DNA of 64,000 bases from Polycladidibacter stylochi (GTDB lineage Bacteria > Pseudomonadota > Alphaproteobacteria > Rhizobiales > Stappiaceae). Positions 54,429 through 63,182 of this stretch are shown in pieces. The first letter of the stretch is position 1. Every line of letters starts with the position of its first letter. The notes under the pieces are model-generated. The model made no database searches. It saw only the letters and a program-made list of their open reading frames with translations, and was not told where the DNA came from. Position numbers and translations under genes: made by a program. The stretch is from NCBI RefSeq assembly GCF_001562055.1, contig NZ_LLWE01000025.1:1-64000 (forward strand), written 5' to 3'.

Positions 54429-55442
54429 CTAGCTCACCCGTGAAATGCAATAGTCCACGCATGAAACCAGCGCATCTTTCACAGCGCCATCGGGCAAGTC
54501 ACTCAAAGCTTGCTTGGCAGAAGCACCAAACGCTTTGGCGCGCTCGATAGTATCTGCCAGTGAACCAGTTGCTTTCAAAAGCGCAATGGCATGTTCCAGA
54601 TCACCTTCACGCACATCGCCTTCTTCAAGGCAGCGCTTCCAGAATACCAAATCTTCCGGTGTGCCGCGCTCCATGGCATAAACCACCGGCAAGGTAATTT
54701 TTCCCTCGCGCAAATCATCACCAATATCTTTGCCAAGGTCCTGAGCGGAGCCACCGTAATCAAGCGCATCATCAACCAGCTGGAATGCCAGTCCCAAATC
54801 CATACCGAACTTACGACAGGCCGCACGTACTGCATCGCTTTCGCCGGCGATTTCGGGAGAAACCTCAGAAGCTGCAGCAAATAGAGCGGCTGTTTTCGCT
54901 TCAATCACCTGCATATACTGCGCTTCTTGAGTGCTGGTGTCTTGTGCCGCCGCCAATTGCAACACTTCGCCTTCGGCAATAATGGCAGATGCTTCGGAAA
55001 GAATGCGCAGCGCTTCCAGCGACCCCACTTCCACCATCATCTTAAAAGACTGACCCAGCAGATAGTCACCCACCAGCACGCTTGCCTGATTGCCCCACAA
55101 CATACGCGCAGCCTCTTTACCACGCCGCATATCGCTTTCATCAACCACATCATCATGCAGGAGTGTTGCCGTATGCATAAACTCCACACAGGCTGCCAGT
55201 GTCACATGGCCATCGCCCGTATACTTAAACATTTGCGCAAAGGCTAAGGTCAACATCGGCCGCAAGCGCTTGCCACCGGAATCGATCAGGTGATGGGCAA
55301 TTTCCGGGATCAGTTCCACATTGGAACCTGCCATAGACAAGATCAACTCGTTCACCCGTTCCATGTCCGCGCTCACCAGCGCGACCAAAGGCTTAATACT
55401 GGCTGTCGCCTGTTGTGCAGATTGTGCTTCTGGCATGCCCAC
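54429..55442 (-). CDS. Polyprenyl diphosphate synthase (octa/decaprenyl type)
   Basis: A 337-residue trans-prenyltransferase that makes the long side chain of ubiquinone. The first aspartate-rich motif is LLHDDVVDESDMRRG and the second is GLAFQLVDDALDYGG, each DDxxD. GGKRLRPMLTLAFAQ is also conserved. Chain length (C40 or C50) cannot be read here; decaprenyl is usual in this lineage. GTG 55442 sits eight bases after AGGAG; ATG 55436 is too far from it. The gene is divergent from the DUF2007-trmN6 pair, a common arrangement in alphaproteobacteria. Confidence 0.93.
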   Translation of the reverse strand: MGMPEAQSAQQATASIKPLVALVSADMERVNELILSMAGSNVELIPEIAHHLIDSGGKRLRPMLTLAFAQMFKYTGDGHVTLAACVEFMHTATLLHDDVVDESDMRRGKEAARMLWGNQASVLVGDYLLGQSFKMMVEVGSLEALRILSEASAIIAEGEVLQLAAAQDTSTQEAQYMQVIEAKTAALFAAASEVSPEIAGESDAVRAACRKFGMDLGLAFQLVDDALDYGGSAQDLGKDIGDDLREGKITLPVVYAMERGTPEDLVFWKRCLEEGDVREGDLEHAIALLKATGSLADTIERAKAFGASAKQALSDLPDGAVKDALVSCVDYCISRVS

Positions 55443-55636
55443 GTGCAACTCTCCTGTGAATTTTCTGGGACAATAAAAGTGCGCGATAACAAGGGCAAGG
55501 CTTGAAAATCACAATTACTCATATTTCTAAAATACACACAGCAAAAAGCTGGATTATGCGTATGCCCAGCGATGCGGCTATACTAAATTTACAGAGCTGG
55601 AACTATCACTCCCGCAGCAACAAACCAGAAAGCATT

Positions 55637-55864
55637 ATGATGGAAGAGCTTTTACGCACCCATGATCCCGTTATAATTAGTAAGGTTGTTTTCCTTTTGG
55701 AAGAAAACAACATCAGCTATTTGCTGAGTGACCAGAACATGAACAGTCTATATGCTGGCATCCCTATGATCTACCAGCGCATTATGGTAGATGCCGAGCA
55801 ACTTGAAACTGCACGCAGCATATTGCGCCAAGAGCAGCTTGGCGATGAACTAAGCGAAAAATGA
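55637..55864 (+). CDS. DUF2007 family (putative signal-transducing) protein
   Basis: A 75-residue protein of the DUF2007 family. MMEELLRTHDPVIISKVVFLLEENNISYLL is typical, with the late IYQRIMVDAEQLETARSIL. The function is unknown; a PII-like fold has been suggested for the family. ATG 55637 is chosen; the frame open from 55502 has poor upstream residues. Its stop overlaps the next start by four bases (ATGA), implying translational coupling with the methyltransferase. Confidence 0.85.
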   Translation: MMEELLRTHDPVIISKVVFLLEENNISYLLSDQNMNSLYAGIPMIYQRIMVDAEQLETARSILRQEQLGDELSEK

Positions 55865-56682
55865 TGTCAAACAACCCGATAACTGCCACAACAAAACCGG
55901 CACTCGCAAGAACTCTAGAGACCACAAAAGACAAGTTTTTAGGTGGCCACGTGCTGGTTGAGCAACCCAAACGTGGCTATCACCGCGCGGGTATTGACGC
56001 TGTTTTACTTGCCGCAGCCCTGCCAGAATGCTGCAAAGGACATGTGATGGATTTGGGAGCAGGAGTTGGCACCGCCGGCTTTTGTGCAGCTTGGCGCCTG
56101 CCGGAAATCACAGTTACATCCGTTGAAATTGATCCATTTACCGCTGCATTAGCCAAAGGCGCACTTGATTTTCCCGAGAACGCCAGTTTCGCAAGTCGTG
56201 TGAAACTACTGCAGACTGACCTCACCGCCAAAGGAACCCAGCGCCATGCAACCGGCCTACACCCCAACCAGGCCGACCATATCATTATGAACCCGCCCTA
56301 CTATGCCAAGGGCAAGTTTCGTGAAACCGATAAGCAGGCCCGCCATACCGCCCATGTACTGGACGAACGCGGGATGGAACCATGGATTAAAACCGCCAAA
56401 GACCTGATTAAAGACGCCGGGACACTAACAATTATCTTTCGAGCTGATGGATTGCAGCAAATTCTTGAGCCCATGACTGGCCGCTTTGGTGGCATAAAAA
56501 TAAAACCAATCCACCCGACAGAAGACGCAAATGCCAATCTGATTATCATTCAAGCAGTATCTGCGAGCAAAGCCCCTCTGCAAATACTGCCCCCTCTAGT
56601 GCTACACGAAGCCAGCAAAAACAATTACTGCTCTCAAACAGAAAGCATACTACGCAAAGGTACTAGACTTAAGCTAAACTAA
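55861..56682 (+). CDS. tRNA1(Val) adenine-N6-methyltransferase-like protein
   Basis: A 273-residue SAM-dependent methyltransferase of the TrmN6/YfiC group. The SAM loop is VMDLGAGVGTAGFC, and the catalytic motif IIMNPPYYAKGKF is of the NPPY type that methylates adenine N6. The upstream region LVEQPKRGYHRAGIDAVLLAAALP is also typical. The target is inferred as tRNA-Val A37. It is coupled to DUF2007. ATG 55861 or 55864 may be used. Confidence 0.88.
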   Translation: MMSNNPITATTKPALARTLETTKDKFLGGHVLVEQPKRGYHRAGIDAVLLAAALPECCKGHVMDLGAGVGTAGFCAAWRLPEITVTSVEIDPFTAALAKGALDFPENASFASRVKLLQTDLTAKGTQRHATGLHPNQADHIIMNPPYYAKGKFRETDKQARHTAHVLDERGMEPWIKTAKDLIKDAGTLTIIFRADGLQQILEPMTGRFGGIKIKPIHPTEDANANLIIIQAVSASKAPLQILPPLVLHEASKNNYCSQTESILRKGTRLKLN

Positions 56683-56705
56683 CGGACCTTTTCATTATGC
56701 CCCAA

Positions 56706-59700
56706 TCAAAACAGATGAGAAGCTTGTACAAAAAAGCGGTTACTAGCACGGCGGGTCCCATAGTCCCCTTCATAACCAATCCTTAGCTGGGTTGAAGCCT
56801 CAACCACATATGCAACAGAGGCATCCAGTTTGAATGAATAGTTTTCCGTTTCTTCATCACTGGCATTTTGCACACCTATACTATTGGTCGTTTTTTGACT
56901 AACCGTGCGCCCCACAACTCTTTGCCGTATTGCCCCACTCAAATCTGCAGTAAGTGCAAACTCTTCCCGCGTCACAAGTTCAGCTTCAACATTAACGCCA
57001 CCAATAATATCTAAAACTCCTTGGGAGCGATGGGCAAAGTAGGCATCAAACTCCGAATTGCTGCTGGATCGGTGATAGTGATCTTGAATGATTTGCCGGA
57101 AGCTTCCACTCACTTGTGGTGTCACCTTAAATTGCCGCCACTCAAAATCATAGGAGACAGCACCCAATGCTGACAGTGTATTAACGCCAAAGTCCGCCCT
57201 GTAAGTTTCTTCAAAACTCAAACCGGTACGCCCATTCAATGAAACGTCTTGATAGGCATATTCAAAACTACCCGTAACGAGCCAACTATTAATATCGTGC
57301 AATAAATATGCGCCACCATAAAACGTATCACTATTTTCTTCACTGCCACGACAAGTCGTCATGCGCGCATCTACATCGCTTCTATTGTACCCCCAAAACA
57401 CCCCCAAGCGCGTATCTGGTTGCACCTGTTTGTCACCCCCTCCCATTACCGACCAGTTATGACTTTCGTATCCGGCAAGGTTTGTCCCCCCATCTGCTTG
57501 AATAAACTGGCCGGATACATCGCCCCAGACACCATAGTTGTTACCTTTAAAGAGATGCTTCTCTTGCGTTTCAATCAAGCTCTTAACAGCCCATTGACGA
57601 CCACGTGTCACCGCATCATGGTTGTTGAGTGAATAACAATTCTCAGGGTTAAACCGCGTAGTTATTGCAACACCCCCTCCATTGCCGCCATCACCCCCGT
57701 TACCACCATCGCCCCCGTTGCCGCCATCATCCGAGTTGTCACCAAAAATCACCAGCCGCTCGAAAGAAAAAGCCGGATTGGGTGCAGTCATAGACCCAAA
57801 AGCACCGGTACCCGACGCTCCCTCGGCAAGCCCAAATATATAGTAGGTATCCGCAAGCGAAAAATCCGCACCTTCCGTCAAAACTAAACTCGCACCAGCA
57901 CTTACCGTTGCGCTATTGCCAACCTGAAATGGAGCCTCCTCCACGCTATCGTTATTGGAACCCAAAGCCACGTTCACCGTCCCACCGGTCAAGTTCACTT
58001 GGTCGGCTTCAATACTGCCATTCGCGTTGAGACTACCGCTACTCATCGTCAGCTGGCCATTACCGTTTTCTTGCAAACGCACCAGCCCTCCTTGCGGCAC
58101 ATTCAGCTCACCACCAGTTATGCTCACAGATGGCGCAGTGTCCAAATCACCATCTTGCAATGTCCCGCCTACGTTAAATGTACCGCCGCTCAGTTCCAGA
58201 TCAGATAGTGCCATTTGGCGGCCGCTATCTAACTGGATAGTCCCAGCAGTTTGTTGCAAGACTGTAGCAAGTGATTGATCATTCAAGGGACGCCAAGTTC
58301 CTGCATTATCAAATCGAATACGATCAAATCCACCGGCATTCATTGCAGAAAGATTGCGATTAGATGTCACCCCGTTTGGCACATCAAAACTCAAGTTGCA
58401 GGTTAAGTTACTGCGATTATTAAAAACAAACCCACCAGACGTGAAATCGAAACTATCAAAAATCGTAACATTTACAGTACCACTCCCAGATGAAGGGCCA
58501 GTGAGGTTTATAGAATTACTGGAACTATTATCAAACGAGGCATTAACCGTGTTCCCATTGTCAGGTGCTAAAGAAAAAGAGCTTGCAGATACTGGCGAAA
58601 GCCCTGTACCACCAGAATTCAAAGTAAAAGAACCATCAGTCACACGGAAGTCGCCCCCTGTTTGACTAAAACTTTGTGTGGTGAAACCGGCACTCGCCTC
58701 AACAGTACCACCCGATTGCGAATAAGTGGGCATATCGGTTGCGCCGTTGACCTCCCAAGTTCCAGATCCTGCAATATTAATTGTATCGAAATTGATTATT
58801 GAGCCACGCAAAAAATCACCAGCGGCCATATTCAAATTGGCTATAGCGAGTAAATCAGGTGCCAGCGCGGCATCAACTTCCAAATCTCCAGTAACACGAC
58901 TACCTGCATTTAAGTTTACAGTAACACGACTGCTCCCAGGTGTACTGTCGTCGACCTCTCCCTCGATAAAAAAAGCGCGTCCACTGCCGGCTGTAATTGT
59001 GCCGCTATTAGTTACTGTCATACGAAAATTATCAGAAATTAGCGTACCAGATGTAGCCAAATCGATATAAATAGCATCTGTTGCACCAGTAATACTCCCC
59101 GAATTTATAAGACTGGCAACAGAGTCGTCACTAAATGAAACTTCATAGAATAAAGCTCTAGCACCACTAGAGGTAATATTCCCAGTGTTCTCAATGGAAA
59201 AAACACCATTATCAAAGCTAAGTAAATCATTATTAATTGCATCTGCAACAGATGTAATACTACCGGAATTGTTTACTGTAAAATTTACACCATCACCTCG
59301 CGAATTTAATCGCATTCCATACGCGGTATTACCAGACGTATTAATAGTACCAGCATTATTCACCATAGCACTACTATTATCTTCAACGTCAAAAACCCAT
59401 ATACCATGGGAGCTATCGCCTAGCGTGGTAATAGTAGCCCCATTGGCAATATCAACCTCAAGCAGACTATCTTCATCAACCTCAATCAATAGCCCGTAGC
59501 TATTCGCACGGTTAGTTGTTATAGAAGCCGCCGCTCCCATATCAAAATCCATATGAGAAAAATCACGAAGTCCACGTTCCATTCTAACGGCACTCTGGCT
59601 GCTCCCAGTAATCCCCGGATCCGTTCCCGTGGCGATGGAGCCTTGTAGATTAACAAAGTACTTAATCAAGTTACCGGCGGTACCATCACCAGTGTCACCT

Positions 59701-59954
59701 TCCAGCTCAATCCCGTTACCACTCGCTCCATCAACGGTGATCGATATACCCGGGTCAATAATAACATTGACCTCCTCACCGGGATTAAGCAGGAAGTCTT
59801 GCAAAAAAATGCCATTCTCTAAAACTGTATTCGTGAAAATATTGGCCACCGGTTGCGTGGTACCGGCAGTTGTTATTTCAATGACACCTTGCGCACAAAC
59901 AGACCCTGTAAGCATGATGTAGATTGAAGTTACTTTGAGTATATTTTGATACAT
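56706..59954 (-). CDS. Autotransporter (type Va) surface protein
   Basis: A 1,082-residue outer-membrane autotransporter. Signal peptide at about 1-22 (IYIMLTGSVCAQ). The passenger, about 23-750, is serine/threonine/asparagine-rich, repetitive and beta-helical, with many N-x-G-T/S-I turns such as VNNAGTINTSGNTAYG. A glycine-rich hinge (GGDGGNGGDGGNGG) lies near residues 750-770. The last 280 residues form the beta-barrel domain, ending in aromatic-x-F (QASHLF). No catalytic triad is evident, so it is probably an adhesin. The LprI-like gene lies 77 bases upstream on the same strand. Confidence 0.93.
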   Translation of the reverse strand: MYQNILKVTSIYIMLTGSVCAQGVIEITTAGTTQPVANIFTNTVLENGIFLQDFLLNPGEEVNVIIDPGISITVDGASGNGIELEGDTGDGTAGNLIKYFVNLQGSIATGTDPGITGSSQSAVRMERGLRDFSHMDFDMGAAASITTNRANSYGLLIEVDEDSLLEVDIANGATITTLGDSSHGIWVFDVEDNSSAMVNNAGTINTSGNTAYGMRLNSRGDGVNFTVNNSGSITSVADAINNDLLSFDNGVFSIENTGNITSSGARALFYEVSFSDDSVASLINSGSITGATDAIYIDLATSGTLISDNFRMTVTNSGTITAGSGRAFFIEGEVDDSTPGSSRVTVNLNAGSRVTGDLEVDAALAPDLLAIANLNMAAGDFLRGSIINFDTINIAGSGTWEVNGATDMPTYSQSGGTVEASAGFTTQSFSQTGGDFRVTDGSFTLNSGGTGLSPVSASSFSLAPDNGNTVNASFDNSSSNSINLTGPSSGSGTVNVTIFDSFDFTSGGFVFNNRSNLTCNLSFDVPNGVTSNRNLSAMNAGGFDRIRFDNAGTWRPLNDQSLATVLQQTAGTIQLDSGRQMALSDLELSGGTFNVGGTLQDGDLDTAPSVSITGGELNVPQGGLVRLQENGNGQLTMSSGSLNANGSIEADQVNLTGGTVNVALGSNNDSVEEAPFQVGNSATVSAGASLVLTEGADFSLADTYYIFGLAEGASGTGAFGSMTAPNPAFSFERLVIFGDNSDDGGNGGDGGNGGDGGNGGGVAITTRFNPENCYSLNNHDAVTRGRQWAVKSLIETQEKHLFKGNNYGVWGDVSGQFIQADGGTNLAGYESHNWSVMGGGDKQVQPDTRLGVFWGYNRSDVDARMTTCRGSEENSDTFYGGAYLLHDINSWLVTGSFEYAYQDVSLNGRTGLSFEETYRADFGVNTLSALGAVSYDFEWRQFKVTPQVSGSFRQIIQDHYHRSSSNSEFDAYFAHRSQGVLDIIGGVNVEAELVTREEFALTADLSGAIRQRVVGRTVSQKTTNSIGVQNASDEETENYSFKLDASVAYVVEASTQLRIGYEGDYGTRRASNRFFVQASHLF

Positions 59955-60031
59955 AAAACAGACCCTAGCTAAATATATGTATCAAGATAAACATTTTTAA
60001 AACAAAATAATCCTACAGTTATAATGTACTG

Positions 60032-60547
60032 CTATTTCATACTCCTATTTTTAAGTAGTTCTTGCACGACCAAACTTCTAATAGCTGTCATCTTATTAAT
60101 ACAAAGCGCTTCTGCCAACGCACCTTGCTTTTCAAAGTTGTTAAGTTGGCCACGAATACGACAATTTAAGAGCATTGCCTCCAACCAAGCAGCCTGTGCT
60201 TCTTTTACTTGCAAACCAAGATCTTTGGTTTGCAGCAAGATTAACTGCTCTAATTGTGTATCCAGCCTTTCACGCCACAGGGCTTGCTCTTTGCTAACAC
60301 AGCGTTTGAGGGCTTTCTCATTCGGGCTGGTCACCCCACTGTTACAATGTGAGTAAACTTTACCAATACAGCCTACCATTTGCGAGAGAATAAGATTTTC
60401 TTGCTCAACACAATCCGTCATCAACTGGCGCTCTTCTTGGCTTGGCTGCAAAAAAGCGCTTTCTTGCGCATAGCTATTACCAAGCAAGCCAGCACTAAAA
60501 ATCAAGCAAATTAAAAGTGAGTTCACTATGCTTTTTATGTATCCCAT
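60032..60547 (-). CDS. LprI-like lysozyme-inhibitor family secreted protein
   Basis: A 171-residue protein with a signal peptide (IVNSLLICLIFSAGLLG, cut near SYA). The mature part resembles the LprI/DUF1311 fold: CVEQENLILSQM, CVSKEQALWRERLDTQLEQL and QAAWLEAMLLNC, with six or so cysteines. Such proteins inhibit lysozyme or protect the periplasm; it is inferred here. ATG 60547 follows GGAGCAGTA. The gene precedes the autotransporter gene by 77 bases on the same strand, and a common transcript is possible. Confidence 0.7.
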   Translation of the reverse strand: MGYIKSIVNSLLICLIFSAGLLGNSYAQESAFLQPSQEERQLMTDCVEQENLILSQMVGCIGKVYSHCNSGVTSPNEKALKRCVSKEQALWRERLDTQLEQLILLQTKDLGLQVKEAQAAWLEAMLLNCRIRGQLNNFEKQGALAEALCINKMTAIRSLVVQELLKNRSMK

Positions 60548-60693
60548 TACTGCTCCACGATTCAAAATCAATCACGAAGACTGGCCTAAGCAGCAAACAC
60601 GTCAAACTCATGACCCGGCAAGCATCAAGGCCCCAAACAGGTAGCAACCTATAATTACAAATAAAATGCGGTAAAAAAATCACTTCAAAATAT

Positions 60694-60718
60694 AAAAACC
60701 CCCCAGCCAAGCTGGGGG
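60694..60718 (-). terminator. Rho-independent terminator after livK-like gene
   Basis: On the minus strand CCCCCAGC, TTG, GCTGGGGG then GGTTTTTATA. The plus arms are 60700-60707 and 60711-60718. The stop of the substrate-binding protein gene is 14 bases before it. Confidence 0.9.
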
Positions 60719-60731
60719 ATTTAAAAGCAGC

Positions 60732-61832
60732 CTAACGGTAATCGTAGGCACCATCTTTCCACTCATACCAAACATAACCTGGCAGAGACACGTCGCCCTT
60801 ATCATCAAATGATAACTCGCCCAACACAGTGTTGAACTTACCGGCATCAAGTGCAGCAACAACAGGCCCAAAATCGGTAGACTTTGCAGTCTCAGCAGCC
60901 TTCGCCCAAGCCTGAATAGCTGCATAAGTATAAAGCGCGTAACCTTCAGCGGTTTTACCTGCTGCAATCAACTCGTCAACTACAGGCTTTGCCTCTGGAT
61001 TTTTCCGTGGATCCGGCGAAAATGTCATCCAGGTGCCATTACCCGACGGGCCAGTGATAGACCAATACTCATCGGTCACCAGAGCATCACCAGAAAGCAA
61101 AAGGGTATCCATACCCTGATCTACCATCTGACGTTTAATCAAACCCGCTTCGGTGTGATAACCGCCCACATAAAGCACATCAATTTTGGCCTCTTTCAGC
61201 TTGGAAACCAAAGCTGTGTAGTCTTTTTCACCGGCAGTATAAGCCTCATAAAGTATTTCTTTTTTGCCAAGGTCGTTCATCACCGCTTTGGTGGCATCAG
61301 CCAAGCCTTTACCATAGGCTGTCTTGTCCTGAATAATGGCAATGTTCTTATCGCCAAATTCTTTGGCAAGTGTGGTACCGGCAACCTTACCTTGCTGGTC
61401 ATCGCGGCCGCATACGCGGTAAGTACCAGGCCCTGGACGCTCATCGGTGTATTTCGGGTTGGTGGATGCCGGGGTAATTTGAATGATACCCTCTTCCGCA
61501 TAAACCTGTGAGGCTGGAATGGACGAACCGGAACAGAAGTGACCTGCAACAAACACCACGTCTTTACCAACAAACTGGTTGGCAACTGCCACCGCCTGTT
61601 TCGGATCACAAGCATCGTCGCCCACTTCCAAAACCAGCTTCTCGCCATTCACCCCGCCAGCGGCATTAATATCTTCCACGGCTTGCTCGGCACCGGCACG
61701 CATTTGCTGTCCAAAAGAAGCATACTGACCGGTCATCGGTCCGGCAGTTGCAATAACAATATCCGCAAAAGCAGCGCTAGAGGCCCCCATAGCCGCAACA
61801 CATGCAACACTTGCAAGCAAAAACTTCTTCAT
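60732..61832 (-). CDS. livK: Branched-chain amino acid ABC transporter, substrate-binding protein
   Basis: A 366-residue periplasmic binding protein. Signal peptide: MKKFLLASVACVAAMGASSA, cut after AFA. The first domain, IVIATAGPMTGQYASFGQQM, is of the Leu/Ile/Val type, and GHFCSGSSIPASQVYAEEGI and VCGRDDQQGKVAGTTLAKEF are typical. It delivers amino acids to the permease encoded by the liv operon beyond the right edge. ATG 61832 follows AAGGGGAAGAGC. It is downstream of livF and the DUF6867-type gene on the same strand, about 250 bases away, with its own terminator. Confidence 0.94.
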   Translation of the reverse strand: MKKFLLASVACVAAMGASSAAFADIVIATAGPMTGQYASFGQQMRAGAEQAVEDINAAGGVNGEKLVLEVGDDACDPKQAVAVANQFVGKDVVFVAGHFCSGSSIPASQVYAEEGIIQITPASTNPKYTDERPGPGTYRVCGRDDQQGKVAGTTLAKEFGDKNIAIIQDKTAYGKGLADATKAVMNDLGKKEILYEAYTAGEKDYTALVSKLKEAKIDVLYVGGYHTEAGLIKRQMVDQGMDTLLLSGDALVTDEYWSITGPSGNGTWMTFSPDPRKNPEAKPVVDELIAAGKTAEGYALYTYAAIQAWAKAAETAKSTDFGPVVAALDAGKFNTVLGELSFDDKGDVSLPGYVWYEWKDGAYDYR

Positions 61833-62084
61833 GCTCTTCCCCTTTGGTATTCTAGGATTTAGTTTTTCAAACAAACGACAACACAAAACCTCGTATTGCC
61901 CAGGCAGTTTCCTGCCTTAAAAAACACGGTAGAGCTCTCCTTCACACCGTATTTTATTCACCCGCACAAATAACAATGTGCGTCATATTCGTTTCCGACA
62001 ACCCACTAAAAATAACAGGTAAAGCTGCTTCATTTCTGCGTTTACCTGCCAGTCTTTTCCAAGCAGGATGTTTTGACCCAACGC

Positions 62085-62444
62085 CTATAGGCTGTCGTCC
62101 TGACCCGGTTTGAGTTGCCATGAAAACAAGCCATTTCGTTGATAGAGCCAACTGTATTGCGTTGTCATTTGGCTTACTCGCGTCATTTGAAAGGCAGCAA
62201 TACCAACGCCAATCAGCCATATGTAATCCACCAGCAAATACTGGAGTGACAACAGCGGCTCATCAAACAAAGCAAAGCACAGGAAGCGAACAGCCAGCGT
62301 AAGTAAAAACACAAACCAAAACAGCACCGCAAAAGGTCGCCAGGTGTGCGCAATTGCCCGTCCCGTAGCAAATGCCGTAAGCCCACCTAAGATCAGCACG
62401 ATGAATATAAAAACGGAAGCTGAACTTGCGTATAATAGTCCCAT
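62085..62444 (-). CDS. DUF6867-type membrane protein in the liv operon
   Basis: A 119-residue membrane protein with three hydrophobic helices (about 10-28, 40-60 and 68-86). VFIFIVLILGGLTAFATGRAI opens it, and a conserved-looking LYQRNGLFSWQLKPGQDDSL tail ends it. It resembles the DUF6867 family from memory, which is found in the same place in other alphaproteobacteria. The role is unknown; an accessory to the amino-acid permease is inferred. ATG 62444 follows AGGAGAATTCT, nine bases after the livF stop. Confidence 0.78.
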   Translation of the reverse strand: MGLLYASSASVFIFIVLILGGLTAFATGRAIAHTWRPFAVLFWFVFLLTLAVRFLCFALFDEPLLSLQYLLVDYIWLIGVGIAAFQMTRVSQMTTQYSWLYQRNGLFSWQLKPGQDDSL

Positions 62445-62453
62445 AGAATTCTC

Positions 62454-63182
62454 CTAGTGCCTGCCGCCTTCAAGATAGGCCGCCTTCACATCATCACGCG
62501 CCAACAACTCCGCTCCGCTACCTTGCATGGTAATAAGTCCATTCACCATTACGTAGCCACGATGCGCCAGCTTCAACGCATGATAGGCATTTTGCTCTAC
62601 CAGAAACACAGTCAAGCCATCACTACGGTTCAACTCGGCAATCGCCTCGAAAATCTGCTTTACAATAATCGGCGCCAAACCAAGCGAGGGTTCGTCCAAC
62701 AGCAGCAGCTTTGGTCGGCTCATCAACGCCCGCGCAATCGCCAGCATCTGCTGCTCGCCGCCCGAAAGCGTACCACCACGTTGGTGTTGTCGCTCTTTCA
62801 AGCGCGGGAACAGGTCAAAAACCCGCTTCAACTCTTCTTCAAAGTGCTCAGGTTGGCTACGCATCCCGCCCATGAGCAGGTTTTCCAGCACCGTCATGCG
62901 CGGGAATATGCGCCGCCCTTCCGGTGATTGAGCAATCCCCGTACGCATGATTTCATAGGTTGGTTTGCCAGTAATATTCTCGCCCAAATACTCAATCGAG
63001 CCTTCACGCGCCTGCGGATCACCACAAATGCTCATCATCAATGTGGATTTACCAGCACCATTTGCCCCGATAAGGGTAACAATTTCCCCCTCATAAACAT
63101 CCATATCAACCCCGTGCAGGGCCTGGATTTTACCGTAGAAAGTTTGTAGTCCGCGAATTCGCAGAAGTGGTTGCGCACTCAT
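62454..63182 (-). CDS. livF: Branched-chain amino acid ABC transporter ATP-binding protein LivF
   Basis: A 242-residue ATPase of the branched-chain amino-acid transporter. Walker A is GANGAGKST, the ABC signature is LSGGEQQML, and Walker B is LLLLDEPSLGLAP. The first residues LLRIRGLQTFYGKIQALHGV are typical of LivF. It drives uptake together with LivG. The ATG overlaps the livG stop by four bases, so they are translationally coupled. It is followed by the DUF6867-type gene after nine bases. Confidence 0.95.
   Translation of the reverse strand: MSAQPLLRIRGLQTFYGKIQALHGVDMDVYEGEIVTLIGANGAGKSTLMMSICGDPQAREGSIEYLGENITGKPTYEIMRTGIAQSPEGRRIFPRMTVLENLLMGGMRSQPEHFEEELKRVFDLFPRLKERQHQRGGTLSGGEQQMLAIARALMSRPKLLLLDEPSLGLAPIIVKQIFEAIAELNRSDGLTVFLVEQNAYHALKLAHRGYVMVNGLITMQGSGAELLARDDVKAAYLEGGRH

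Noticed and set aside
61954-62220. Minus-strand frame of 88 codons overlapping the DUF6867-type gene
   Set aside because: It overlaps a better gene in another frame and lacks a ribosome-binding site.
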